From positions 1-35,190 of the forward strand of contig JAFUDC010000154.1 of assembly GCA_017459345.1 (NCBI GenBank): 35,190 bases of DNA. The letters run 5' to 3'. A model generated the notes under the pieces. It had not been told where the DNA came from, did not search any database, and was given only the letters and a program-made list of their open reading frames with translations. The position numbers were made by a program, and so were the translations under genes. How positions within the stretch are numbered: the stretch's first letter is position 1; each line of letters starts with the position of its first letter. Positions 15,951 to 24,350 of the stretch are shown piece by piece. The DNA is from Eubacterium sp. Lineage in GTDB: Bacteria; Bacillota; Clostridia; Lachnospirales; Lachnospiraceae.

Positions 15951-16001
15951 TGTCGGATGCCCGTCCTCTGCCCTACCGCTTCGAAGTCTGACAGAATCCG
16001 G
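15951..16001 (-). promoter_or_regulatory. Structured leader element of the P-loop gene (shared motif, copy 2)
   Basis: On the minus strand it begins CCGGATTCTGTC and ends CGGGCATCCGACA, matching both ends of the element in the ptsH leader with a different middle. CGGAT can pair with ATCCG, and TCTGTC with GGCAGA. It starts about 28 bases after a perfect TATAAT and ends about 46 bases before the ATG. Confidence 0.55.
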
Positions 16002-16029
16002 TTACTGATAACATAAGTGTGTTGTCTTC

Positions 16030-16058
16030 ATTATAGTTTATCGACGGAAAAATCACAA
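16030..16058 (-). promoter_or_regulatory. Sigma-A-type promoter of the small P-loop gene
   Basis: The -10 TATAAT (16030-16035, perfect) and -35 TTGTGA (16053-16058, four of six) are 17 bases apart. Confidence 0.8.
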
Positions 16059-16061
16059 CCT

Positions 16062-17033
16062 TTAATTCACGGTTTTCTCCAACAAATTCGTCATGGACTC
16101 GTAGAGGTCACCCTTGGTTTTGGCTCCCAGAACCAGGGAGAAAAATCTTTCACCGTTTTCATTCTCTGTCATAAGAATCAGACAGGATCGGGCTGCCGTG
16201 GTGGTTCCCGTCTTGCCGCCATACATGATGACCCCCTCCGGTACCGGGTACTCATTAACCAGATAGTGGTTGGTGGAGGTCATATACTCTCCAACGCTCT
16301 GCCCTGCGGAGTTTATGTAGGTCATCTGATAATCCTTCATGGAAACCGTGTTGACAAACTTATCATACTGAACCGCAGCCCTGAAGATCAGATAGAGATC
16401 GTAGGCAGTGGAATAATGATCGTCATCATGAAGTCCGTTGGGGTTCACAAAATGTGTATGCGTTGCCCCCAGCTCCCTGGCTTTCTCATTCATCATATCC
16501 GCAAATGCTTCCACCGAACCGGCCAGATACTCAGCCAGGATCACCGCACAGTCATTGGCGGATTTAATCAGCATGGTGTGAAAGACCTCATCCACGGTGA
16601 CCGTATCCCCCCTGGACAGGGTGCTGATCACTGCCCCATCCTCAGTGAGCACAATATTGTGGTCCAGGGTTATCTTATCATCAAAATCGGCATGCTCCAG
16701 TGTGAGCAGGGCGGTCATTATCTTGGTAGTGCTGGCAGGGTAAATCTTCTCAAAGCAGCGGTAGGATTCCACCACCTCTGCCCTGGTATCATTCACCAGA
16801 AGATTCGCATAATCATTGCTGTGATAGTCCGGATCAGATTCATTCTCAGGCGAGATCACCGCCAGGTCTTCTGCCATACCCTCCACATCAGAGGAGACTT
16901 CCGTTTTATTCTTCTTGTAATAGTCCTGATAGGAATCCTCCAGATACAGCGGGCTATGCTTTCCGCACCCGCCGAATATCAGGGAGCAAACCAGGATCAG
17001 GACAATCAAGCGGGATATCTTCTTTGCCTTCAT
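16062..17033 (-). CDS. D-alanyl-D-alanine carboxypeptidase, serine peptidase S11 (DacF-like), probable lipoprotein
   Basis: It trims the terminal D-Ala from peptidoglycan stem peptides outside the membrane. The 323 residues have a signal segment ending LIFGGC (Cys23), a fair lipobox. The three active-site motifs are SxxK = STTK (Ser101-Lys104), SxN = SAN (158-160) and KTG (274-276, in GGKTGTT). The protein ends soon after the catalytic domain, so the C-terminal beta domain and amphipathic membrane anchor of PBP5-type enzymes are missing. A lipid anchor would replace them. It is last in the radC-mre-min-rodA cluster. Confidence 0.92.
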   Translation of the reverse strand: MKAKKISRLIVLILVCSLIFGGCGKHSPLYLEDSYQDYYKKNKTEVSSDVEGMAEDLAVISPENESDPDYHSNDYANLLVNDTRAEVVESYRCFEKIYPASTTKIMTALLTLEHADFDDKITLDHNIVLTEDGAVISTLSRGDTVTVDEVFHTMLIKSANDCAVILAEYLAGSVEAFADMMNEKARELGATHTHFVNPNGLHDDDHYSTAYDLYLIFRAAVQYDKFVNTVSMKDYQMTYINSAGQSVGEYMTSTNHYLVNEYPVPEGVIMYGGKTGTTTAARSCLILMTENENGERFFSLVLGAKTKGDLYESMTNLLEKTVN

Positions 17034-17063
17034 ACTCCCTTCCTTGCATCTTCTTGTCTCATC

Positions 17064-17459
17064 TTACCGGTACATTTCCCTCCACTCAAGGTCACCATGT
17101 TCCAGAGCCTTGATCAGAAGCTCAGCCGTGGCCAGGTTGGTGGCCAGAGGAATATTATGCACGTCACACAGATGCATCACATTGAATATATCAGGTTCAT
17201 GCACCTTCTTATTCTGGGGATCACGCAGAAAGATCACCATATCGATAAGGTTATGCTCGATCTGCGAACCGAGCTGCTGTTCTCCTCCGAGAGGGCCTGC
17301 CAGATACTTGTGAATAGTGAGGTTTGTAACTTCTTCTATCAGTCTTCCCGTTGTTGCCGTTGCGAACAGCTCATGCTTATTCAGTATACCTCTGTAGGCA
17401 ATACAGAGATTTTGCATCAATTTCTTTTTCCCGTCATGAGCAATCAATCCTATATTCAT
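17064..17459 (-). CDS. mgsA: Methylglyoxal synthase
   Basis: MgsA converts dihydroxyacetone phosphate to methylglyoxal and phosphate, a glycolysis bypass. The 131 residues align along the family: LIAHDGKK (5-12), TATTGRLIEE, AGPLGGEQQLG (54-64), FLRDPQ (77-82), HEPD (87-90) and IPLATNLATAE. The residue at position 60 is Glu (codon GAA), where the family's catalytic base is Asp (Asp71 in E. coli, in GGDQQ). The partner Asp (E. coli 101) is kept as Asp90. AGGAGG lies about five bases before ATG 17459. It is embedded between rodA and the carboxypeptidase. Confidence 0.93.
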   Translation of the reverse strand: MNIGLIAHDGKKKLMQNLCIAYRGILNKHELFATATTGRLIEEVTNLTIHKYLAGPLGGEQQLGSQIEHNLIDMVIFLRDPQNKKVHEPDIFNVMHLCDVHNIPLATNLATAELLIKALEHGDLEWREMYR

Positions 17460-17494
17460 ATTTCACCTCCTGGTACATCTATTCACGAGTTACT

Positions 17495-17517
17495 ATACAA
17501 AGAACGCCCAGGCGTTC
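17495..17517 (-). terminator. Weak terminator-like hairpin between rodA and mgsA
   Basis: GAACGC pairs with GCGTTC (17502-17517, four- to two-base loop) and TTTGT follows on the minus strand. The short U-tract suggests partial termination at most. Confidence 0.4.
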
Positions 17518-17536
17518 CCAGGGTCAGTCATGCTGA

Positions 17537-18649
17537 TCAATAGTGTCTTTGCAGTCCGATATTCAAAACCATGCCGATTCCCATCATACAGCTTAACAAT
17601 GATGTCAGGCCGTAGCTGATAAAGGGCAGGGGCAGACCTGTGTTAGGGAGCAGCTGGGTTGCCACCCCGATATTGATAAAGGACTGGAAGCCGATCAGAG
17701 CCGCGATTCCCACGGCAATCAGCCGCCCGCTTATATTGCGGGCCCGCCAGGCAGTAATCAGACACAGAATCACTATTACCGCAAGAAGACCGATAATAAC
17801 TACACTGCCGATAAAGCCGATTTCCTCACCGATTACCGAAAAAATGAAGTCTGTCTGCTGTTCGGAAACCAGGCCGGTATCTGTCACAGTGACATCCGAG
17901 ATGGTGTTATTATTCAGTCCCTTCCCATAGAGCTGTCCGGAACCAATCGCCATAACTGAGTTCTGCTGCTGATAGGCTGTTGTGTCCTGGTACTTTGATG
18001 GTTCTAAAAAGGTCATGATTCTGGTGACCTGGTAGTCCTTCAGCAGAATCTGTCCCGGGGTCTGTATATACCATACAAACAGGACTCCCACCGGAATCAG
18101 AATCAGCAGAGCCCGCTTGATAAACCTGGTAGAAATGCCGCCGGCAAAAATCACAGCCAGCAGTATCATGGTGATATCAATGGTTGTGGACAGGTCCGGC
18201 TCTGCCACAACCAGAAGCAGGGGAACCGCACAGAGTCCCGCCAGCCGCAAAAGCACCTTGGGCTCTGTAAAATCCTCCTCATGATCCTGTATGTACATGG
18301 CCACAAAGATGATCATAATGATCTTGGACAGCTCAGAGGGCTGGATCCTGGTCACCCCCAGATTGATCCACCGCCTGGCTCCTCCTACTTTGACGCCAAA
18401 CAGCTTTACGAATACTAAAATCACGATATTAACAAGATACAGGATCCTGCTGAAATCACAGATAAAATTATAGTTGACCACAGAGAGAAGGAGCATCAGT
18501 CCCCCGCAGAACATGAGGCCGATAAACTGCCGGATCGTGTAGGAGGGATCCGCGCTGTTGATGAATACAACCCCCATGCCGCTGACAATAAACACAACAA
18601 TGACCAGCAACCAGTTATAGTTCTTAAACTGGTATTTTTGTCTTAACAT
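17537..18649 (-). CDS. rodA: Rod-shape-determining glycosyltransferase RodA (SEDS family)
   Basis: RodA polymerises lipid II into glycan strands together with a class B PBP during elongation. The 370 residues are mostly hydrophobic with about ten membrane segments. SEDS landmarks are GGARRWINLG (89-98), RIQPSELSKI (101-110), AEPDLSTT and TDFIF with the invariant Asp267, followed by IGEEIGF. It could be FtsW or SpoVE by sequence class, but its place in the mre-PBP2-min cluster favours RodA. The ATG at 18649 follows AGAGAGGA. Confidence 0.92.
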   Translation of the reverse strand: MLRQKYQFKNYNWLLVIVVFIVSGMGVVFINSADPSYTIRQFIGLMFCGGLMLLLSVVNYNFICDFSRILYLVNIVILVFVKLFGVKVGGARRWINLGVTRIQPSELSKIIMIIFVAMYIQDHEEDFTEPKVLLRLAGLCAVPLLLVVAEPDLSTTIDITMILLAVIFAGGISTRFIKRALLILIPVGVLFVWYIQTPGQILLKDYQVTRIMTFLEPSKYQDTTAYQQQNSVMAIGSGQLYGKGLNNNTISDVTVTDTGLVSEQQTDFIFSVIGEEIGFIGSVVIIGLLAVIVILCLITAWRARNISGRLIAVGIAALIGFQSFINIGVATQLLPNTGLPLPFISYGLTSLLSCMMGIGMVLNIGLQRHY

Positions 18650-18669
18650 AGATGGTCCTCTCTAATAGT

Positions 18670-18945
18670 TTATTTTCGATATTTTACTTCTTTGATCGGA
18701 ATATTCGCGTAGAGAGCAGGCACGCTGCCGTTGTTGCCTTCGGACTCCGTAGAAGTAATCTGGATATCGAGACCCTGGGTATCGATTTCCATGTACTTGG
18801 ATATCACCGCGATGATATCATTCTTGATCATCTCCATTGTTTCCGGAGAGCAGTTGGCTCTGTCTGAAACAAGGACAAATTTCAGGCGGTCTTTCGCCAG
18901 AGAACCAGAAGACTTTCTTCTGAAAAATGCATCCATGAAACCCAT
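18670..18945 (-). CDS. minE: Cell division topological specificity factor MinE
   Basis: MinE stimulates the MinD ATPase and restricts MinCD away from mid-cell. The 91 residues are typical. The N-terminal membrane/MinD-binding part reads MGFMDAFFRRKSSGSLAKDR, followed by RLKFVLVSDRA, and the dimerisation part includes IIAVISKYMEID. Many Gram-positives use DivIVA in place of MinE, so its presence indicates an oscillating Min system as in several clostridia. It lies 12 bases after minD. Confidence 0.94.
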   Translation of the reverse strand: MGFMDAFFRRKSSGSLAKDRLKFVLVSDRANCSPETMEMIKNDIIAVISKYMEIDTQGLDIQITSTESEGNNGSVPALYANIPIKEVKYRK

Positions 18946-18957
18946 GATCTTCCTCCT

Positions 18958-19749
18958 TTAGTACCCTCTCTTGAACAGATTAATGATCTTTCTGAATATT
19001 CCTTCTGTGTCAAACTCCATGAAAGGAACCTCCTCGCCCATCACTCTCTTGCAGATGTTGGCATAGGCCTTGCCGGCCTGGGTGTCATTACCCACCAGAG
19101 GCTCTCCTTCATTGGTAGCGATGACGATGCTCTCATCATCCGGAACCACACCGATCAGATCGATGGCCAGAATATCGATGACATCATCCACTGACATCAT
19201 GTCGCCGCGTTTTACCATGTCCATGCGGATCCGGTTGACGATCAGCTCAATCTTCTTTAGCTCGTTGGCCTGAAGGAGACCGATGATCCTGTCGGCATCG
19301 CGGATAGCCGATACTTCAGGAGTGGTTACAATGATTGCCCGGTCCGCTCCTGCGATGGCGTTCTTAAATCCCTGCTCAATACCTGCCGGGCAGTCAAGGA
19401 TGATATAGTCAAACTCTTCCCTGAGCTCATCCACCAGCTTCTTCATCTGTTCCGGACTTACGGAGGTCTTATCTCTGGTCTGGGCAGATGGAAGGAGATA
19501 AAGATTGGAGTATCTCTTGTCCTTGATCATGGCCTGCTTGATGCGGCAGTTGCCTTCTACGACATCTACCAGATTATAAACGATCCTGTTTTCAAGGCCC
19601 ATGACCACATCCAGATTTCTCAAACCGATATCTGTATCGATCATGACAACCTTCTTACCCTCTTTGGCCAGACCGGTTCCGATATTTGCTGTGGTTGTTG
19701 TCTTTCCAACCCCGCCTTTTCCCGATGTAATAACTATTACTTCACTCAT
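18958..19749 (-). CDS. minD: Septum site-determining ATPase MinD
   Basis: MinD is a membrane-cycling ATPase of the ParA/MinD group that recruits the FtsZ inhibitor MinC. The 263 residues have the deviant Walker A SGKGGVGKTT (9-18) with signature Lys11, the switch segment MIDTDIGLRNLD, and YIILDCPAGIEQG as the Walker B region. The C-terminus FRKIINLFKRGY is the amphipathic membrane-targeting helix. AGAGGAG lies seven bases before the ATG. Confidence 0.97.
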   Translation of the reverse strand: MSEVIVITSGKGGVGKTTTTANIGTGLAKEGKKVVMIDTDIGLRNLDVVMGLENRIVYNLVDVVEGNCRIKQAMIKDKRYSNLYLLPSAQTRDKTSVSPEQMKKLVDELREEFDYIILDCPAGIEQGFKNAIAGADRAIIVTTPEVSAIRDADRIIGLLQANELKKIELIVNRIRMDMVKRGDMMSVDDVIDILAIDLIGVVPDDESIVIATNEGEPLVGNDTQAGKAYANICKRVMGEEVPFMEFDTEGIFRKIINLFKRGY

Positions 19750-19785
19750 CTCTTATCTCCTCTACTACAATATATTTTTTGCATG

Positions 19786-20637
19786 CTATACAATACTGAT
19801 GTCATTGATCAATGACCTGGTGATCGTCTCGATAAATATATTATCATTCTCCACGAAGGCAATCTTCGCTTCAAGTTCCTTCTCTTTCTTTTTCCTGCCT
19901 GGACGGGCCTTCTTCCCCTTCTGGTCCGGAGATCTGGCAATGCAGGATCCGATCTGAATCTGCATGGGCTCCATCATCAGAGAGGCCACAAAGGCCGATT
20001 TGTCATCGGGATTGCCGGCGTATGCTGATCCTTTAAGGCAGCCAAGAACGACCACATTGCCGCCGGCCACAACCATGGCCCCCGGGTTGATATCCCCCAG
20101 GATCACAATACTGCCATCTACCTCTATCCTCTGGCCGGACCGCAGGGTTCCCCGGTAAAACTGGCCGTCCTTGCTGACCAGATTCTCGGGAATCGACTCC
20201 GTGATGATATCGTCCTGAACATGAACTTTTTCTCCCTCAGGGCTATCTGCACCGTAATCTTCTTCCTCCGGCGCATCGGCATAAAGCTCCTTCACACCCA
20301 CCGGCTGGTCATATCCATCTCTTTCTTCTGTCCCGGAAGGCTGACTGTTCATGATAGCCTGGGCAAAACGGGTTTCCACCGCCTCCGCCCCATCAATGAT
20401 ATAGCTTATCCTCAGTCCGCTGTTTTCCACTATGGTATCCACCAGCAGATTCTGCTCACCGGGCGTAAGACTTCTTCCTTCAAAACTCACAGCCACTGCC
20501 TGGCTGGCATCGAAAAAGCGGATAGACTCTTTAAATTTTGCTGCGACCTCCCGCAGCAGCTCCTCAAAAGGGAGGGTAGGATTCAGCACAATCTGAAAGC
20601 CATATTTATTCCCTTTTATGATAACGGAACTTTTCAT
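19786..20637 (-). CDS. minC: Septum site-determining protein MinC
   Basis: MinC inhibits FtsZ assembly away from mid-cell and is recruited by MinD. From ATG 20637 it has 283 residues: an N-terminal FtsZ-interacting domain starting MKSSVIIKGNKYGF, an acidic linker (about 110-155), then the beta-helix with GQRIEVDGSIVILGDINPGA and VVVLGCLKG. A Lys/Arg-rich stretch (KGKKARPGRKKKEKE) lies inside the late beta-helix part. A further ATG at 20679 touches the mrdA stop, but AGGAGG just before 20637 and the family N-terminus favour 20637. Confidence 0.93.
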   Translation of the reverse strand: MKSSVIIKGNKYGFQIVLNPTLPFEELLREVAAKFKESIRFFDASQAVAVSFEGRSLTPGEQNLLVDTIVENSGLRISYIIDGAEAVETRFAQAIMNSQPSGTEERDGYDQPVGVKELYADAPEEEDYGADSPEGEKVHVQDDIITESIPENLVSKDGQFYRGTLRSGQRIEVDGSIVILGDINPGAMVVAGGNVVVLGCLKGSAYAGNPDDKSAFVASLMMEPMQIQIGSCIARSPDQKGKKARPGRKKKEKELEAKIAFVENDNIFIETITRSLINDISIV

Positions 20638-20679
20638 ATTTCCTCCTGTTGCTTTAACCTTCATGCTGCTTTCTGTCAT

Positions 20680-23601
20680 TTAATCCGTACTGCTGTCAGA
20701 ACCTGTGGGAATGAGAGCCTTGGTATTCTCCCTCTCCTTCTCCGTTGTCTTTCCAAAGTAATACCTGTAGATGTCCCTGGCAATTTCTGCCGCATTGGAA
20801 GAGGTATACCCGTTGGGAACGACAACTGTCATGGTAATCTCCGGATTATCATAGGGGGCATAGGATATAAAGAGGGCATGGTTGGGCCGCTTCTTATTCT
20901 CCTGGGCTGTACCGGTCTTTCCGGCAACCTTCAGCCCCTGCTTGGTATATAAGTACTTAATGGAAGAGTTCTTGCCATTAACCACATCCCTCATTCCCTT
21001 CTTGATCAGGGCATATGATGTGTCTGATACCTGAAGCTCCTCCTCCTTCTTGGTTTCAAAGCCTGTGAGTTCATTCCCATCGACATCCGTGGTCTTATCG
21101 ATCAGAGAGAGTCCGAGCAGATTATCCTCATTCACCAGGGAGGTGACAAATCTGGAAATCTGACTGGGCGTGTAGGAATGGGTACCCTGTCCGATGGCGG
21201 AACGAACCGCATCTTCGTCAGAGATCTGGGGCTCATACTCTGTCAGCTCCACGCCGGACTTTCGGTCAAGTCCATAGAGGGAGGCGTATTTTGCCAGCCG
21301 GTCAAGACCCCGCTGACTGTCATATACCCCCTTGCTGGTCCCCAGTGCATAGCCCATCTCATAGAAGAAGAAGTTGCAGGATACCGCAATGGCACCGCTG
21401 ACATTCAGGGATCCGTGGGCATCGGGATAGATCCAGCACTTGGCATTGGGCGTGATCTTATCAAAGATTCCGGTACACTTTATATAGTCGTGACTGTCCA
21501 CGATACCCTCCTCCAGGATTGCCGTAGCCGAAATCGGCTTGAATGTAGATCCCGGTGCAGTCCTGGTCTGGGTACATCGATTAAGCATGGGAGAGGACTT
21601 GTCCTTGTTCAATGAAGCAAAATACGAAGAATTAATCCCGTTGGCCAGCTTATTGTTATCATAGCTGGGATAGGATACCATGGCCTTCACCGCACCGGTT
21701 TTGGGGTCGGTTATGATGACAGAGCCGGAACAGGGATCCATGGCCAGCTGCCTGGGTGTGATCTCAAGATTGCTGATCTTCCTGGACATAAATGTATAGG
21801 CGGACATCTGATCACGATTAAGGGCAGCGTAATCCTTATCCTTGTCTTTGTCAAGAACATTCTGATCAAAAAGCAGCATGCAGATATGCTTTCCGTCGAT
21901 GTCGCCGTTTTTAATCATGTACTTAAATAGGATTTTATCAAAAGATTCATCAGTTTTCAACGCATCAACTGCATAATTTATTAATTCGTCGTATATTTCA
22001 TCCGCCGAGTAGTAGTCCGACTGGATATCCAGAGAGCTGATATCAATCCACTCACTGCTGATGGCATGCACCAGAAAGGCTTTGAGGCTGATTTTTTCAT
22101 TTCTCCACTTCTGGTAAACCGAATCTTCCTGGTCGATCAGGGCGCTTGATATGATCTCCTGATCAGACAGCATATTATATATGTAGCGCAGGTACTCCTG
22201 CCACTCATCGTCCTTATCCTTCAGAGGCTGGAACCCGTTCTTAAGCTCCTGTCTTATGCTGGCAAGGACTTCCTCCTGCTTATTCTGATAAATCTTATAA
22301 ATCTGTTTCTCATTGTTCTGTGCCTTTTTGGAGTCAAGGCGGGTAATATCCAGAACATTGTTATCAATGAGGGCATAGTAGACATCCTTTATGGGAATCA
22401 TCTTATCCGCCCCCGCCTCCTCCTCCGTGGTCAGATGGGCAAGCAGGATTCCTGCCAGCCTTCTTTCCAGGATGTTGTAGGCATACTTCTGAAGATCCAT
22501 ATCGATGGTCAGATAGATATCATTGCCCACCTTGGCCTCCGTGGTGCTCACCACCTTGATGATCTTACCCAGCTTGTCGACCAGCACATCCTGCTGACCC
22601 TTCTTTCCCTGGAGGACACTTTCCATGGTCTTCTCAATGCCGGTCTTACCCACGATGTCACTGGCCTCGTAGCTGCCGCCGGCCTCATTGTATTCATTAA
22701 GTTCCGATTCGGAGATCATGCCGGTATACCCGATGATGCCGGATATATATTCCGAATCGTTATATTTGCGAAGGGAATCCGCCTCGATGGACACTCCCGG
22801 ATAATCCTCCTGGTGTTCAGATATGGCCGCAATGCTCTCCTGGCTGATATTGGTCGCCACGGTGATGGGGGTGGTCTGAGAATACCGGTTCATGTAGGAA
22901 TCATATCGGATGGACATGATCTTGATGGTATCCTCAGGTGAATAGCTGTCATCAATCTCAAACATCTGCCCGCTGCCCACCGGCCCGTCCGTGCCATTTC
23001 TTAAGTACTCATAAACCTGCTCCGGTGTGGAGTTCAGCCACTTTTCGGCCTTCTTCTTATCATCCCCGGTCAGGTTGTCAATGTTGCCTATGCTGTAAAC
23101 ATCCTTCTTAAACCGGGTCAGGGCAGAACCGGAAACCGTAAAGGATATCTTGCCCTTTTTGCTGATCGAGAGGGGCATATCATAAATGACCGTATCTCCG
23201 TTATCCTCCAGCAGCCTGATCAGATTATAGATAATCTCATTACGCACCGTGTTCTCGCTGACTCTGTTCTCCTCCGTACTCCGCTCTCTGGCTATCTGGG
23301 CTGTCCGGTCTGTCCCCTCAAGGGTTACCGTGTAGGCCAGCTGATTGTAGGCCAGCAGCTTTCCGTTACAGTCATAGATATTGCCCCTGGCACCGCTGGT
23401 CTTGATGGTCTTCTCCACCTTATAATTGAAATTATCAAGATGCTCCTCTCCCTCGATGATCTGCAGCACAAAGAGCCGGTAGACCAGAAGGGAAAAGAGC
23501 AGTATGATGGCAATACCGATAATCACCAGGCGGTTGGAAAGAGCCGCTGCTATCCACCCTGTAATCCTGTTGTTCTTTGTACGTTTTCTCCATTCAGCCA
23601 A
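20680..23601 (-). CDS. mrdA: Penicillin-binding protein 2 (class B transpeptidase, MrdA-type) with a large insertion
   Basis: It cross-links peptidoglycan during elongation with RodA. The 973 residues have one N-terminal membrane segment (about 23-48), a dimerisation domain beginning TSGARGNIYDCNGKLLA, and the transpeptidase with SxxK = STFK (Ser685-Lys688), SxN = SCN (741-743) and KTG (895-897). About 225 residues (roughly 395-620) are inserted between the start of the transpeptidase domain and MDPCSGSVIITDPKTG, which explains a length well above the usual 600-720. No ATG exists near the N-terminus. TTG 23601, eight bases after GGAAG, is the start. Confidence 0.93.
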   Translation of the reverse strand: MAEWRKRTKNNRITGWIAAALSNRLVIIGIAIILLFSLLVYRLFVLQIIEGEEHLDNFNYKVEKTIKTSGARGNIYDCNGKLLAYNQLAYTVTLEGTDRTAQIARERSTEENRVSENTVRNEIIYNLIRLLEDNGDTVIYDMPLSISKKGKISFTVSGSALTRFKKDVYSIGNIDNLTGDDKKKAEKWLNSTPEQVYEYLRNGTDGPVGSGQMFEIDDSYSPEDTIKIMSIRYDSYMNRYSQTTPITVATNISQESIAAISEHQEDYPGVSIEADSLRKYNDSEYISGIIGYTGMISESELNEYNEAGGSYEASDIVGKTGIEKTMESVLQGKKGQQDVLVDKLGKIIKVVSTTEAKVGNDIYLTIDMDLQKYAYNILERRLAGILLAHLTTEEEAGADKMIPIKDVYYALIDNNVLDITRLDSKKAQNNEKQIYKIYQNKQEEVLASIRQELKNGFQPLKDKDDEWQEYLRYIYNMLSDQEIISSALIDQEDSVYQKWRNEKISLKAFLVHAISSEWIDISSLDIQSDYYSADEIYDELINYAVDALKTDESFDKILFKYMIKNGDIDGKHICMLLFDQNVLDKDKDKDYAALNRDQMSAYTFMSRKISNLEITPRQLAMDPCSGSVIITDPKTGAVKAMVSYPSYDNNKLANGINSSYFASLNKDKSSPMLNRCTQTRTAPGSTFKPISATAILEEGIVDSHDYIKCTGIFDKITPNAKCWIYPDAHGSLNVSGAIAVSCNFFFYEMGYALGTSKGVYDSQRGLDRLAKYASLYGLDRKSGVELTEYEPQISDEDAVRSAIGQGTHSYTPSQISRFVTSLVNEDNLLGLSLIDKTTDVDGNELTGFETKKEEELQVSDTSYALIKKGMRDVVNGKNSSIKYLYTKQGLKVAGKTGTAQENKKRPNHALFISYAPYDNPEITMTVVVPNGYTSSNAAEIARDIYRYYFGKTTEKERENTKALIPTGSDSSTD

Positions 23602-23633
23602 TTGCTGTACTTCCTTTTCCGTTTAATATATAA

Positions 23634-23672
23634 GCCCGGCCTGTGCGCCGGACTGCGCCAGATGCGCCGGCA
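23634..23672. repeat. GC-rich short repeats and hairpin between mreD and mrdA
   Basis: TGCGCC units begin at 23644, 23654 and 23663 (two as TGCGCCGG, one as TGCGCCAG), and CCGGC (23636-23640) pairs with GCCGG (23647-23651). This is a GC-rich island in an otherwise ordinary 142-base gap. There is no U-tract. Confidence 0.4.
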
Positions 23673-23743
23673 GTTAAACCCTTTTGCGCAATCGTGTGCA
23701 TGTGCTTTTTATCTCATATCACTATCCTGCATATTCAGGAAAA

Positions 23744-24259
23744 TCAGACAATATCCACGTTTCCATCTTCATATTTTTCCATCCAGTTGTTGGCCCGCAG
23801 CAGAATCTGGTAGAGGAGCATGCCCACCGCGATGGTGTAAACCAGCTCCGGGAGTATGATTGATCTCAGATAATAAAAAAAATGAAGATGATTCTTCAAA
23901 AGTCCCCGGGCCACGAACATGAGCAGGCCGTAAACCAGGTCATTGGCTGCGATCATGATCAGAGGAAGGAAATTATCATCCGAGTAATAGATCCGATGAA
24001 AGAACCCATCAATAAATCCGAATATCATATACAAAAATGCAAATACTCCCAGATAGGTCCCGTAGAACATATCAACCAGAAGCCCGCAGAAGAATCCCAC
24101 CAGCATGCCATCCTTCTGTCCCCGCATGACTGCGATGGAGGACACCAGAATCACCAGCACATTGGGCATGATGCCTGCCAGCTTGAGCATGCCGAAGACG
24201 GATGTCTGTAATATAAAAAATATGATAACGATGATTCCGGTAAAGATGGCCCTTCTCAT
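23744..24259 (-). CDS. mreD: Rod shape-determining protein MreD
   Basis: MreD is an integral membrane partner of MreC and the elongation machinery. The 171 residues form about five hydrophobic segments (starting FTGIIVIIFFILQTSVFGML), with the family-like GFFCGLLVDMFYGTYLG near residue 55. Sequence conservation in this family is low, so position between mreC and mrdA is important support. GAGGA precedes the ATG at 24259. Confidence 0.9.
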   Translation of the reverse strand: MRRAIFTGIIVIIFFILQTSVFGMLKLAGIMPNVLVILVSSIAVMRGQKDGMLVGFFCGLLVDMFYGTYLGVFAFLYMIFGFIDGFFHRIYYSDDNFLPLIMIAANDLVYGLLMFVARGLLKNHLHFFYYLRSIILPELVYTIAVGMLLYQILLRANNWMEKYEDGNVDIV

Positions 24260-24350
24260 ATGGTCTAGTTCCTCATTATCTAAAGCTCATAAATACTTGC
24301 TTTGTCCATTTGTGATATAGCTGCAAATCTGCACGCTCTGACTGCTTATG

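Noticed and set aside
16017-17543. A 508-codon open frame on the plus strand opposite the carboxypeptidase and mgsA
   Set aside because: The minus-strand frames have full family motifs and ribosome sites. The plus-strand product shows no recognisable domain and is a by-product of codon usage.
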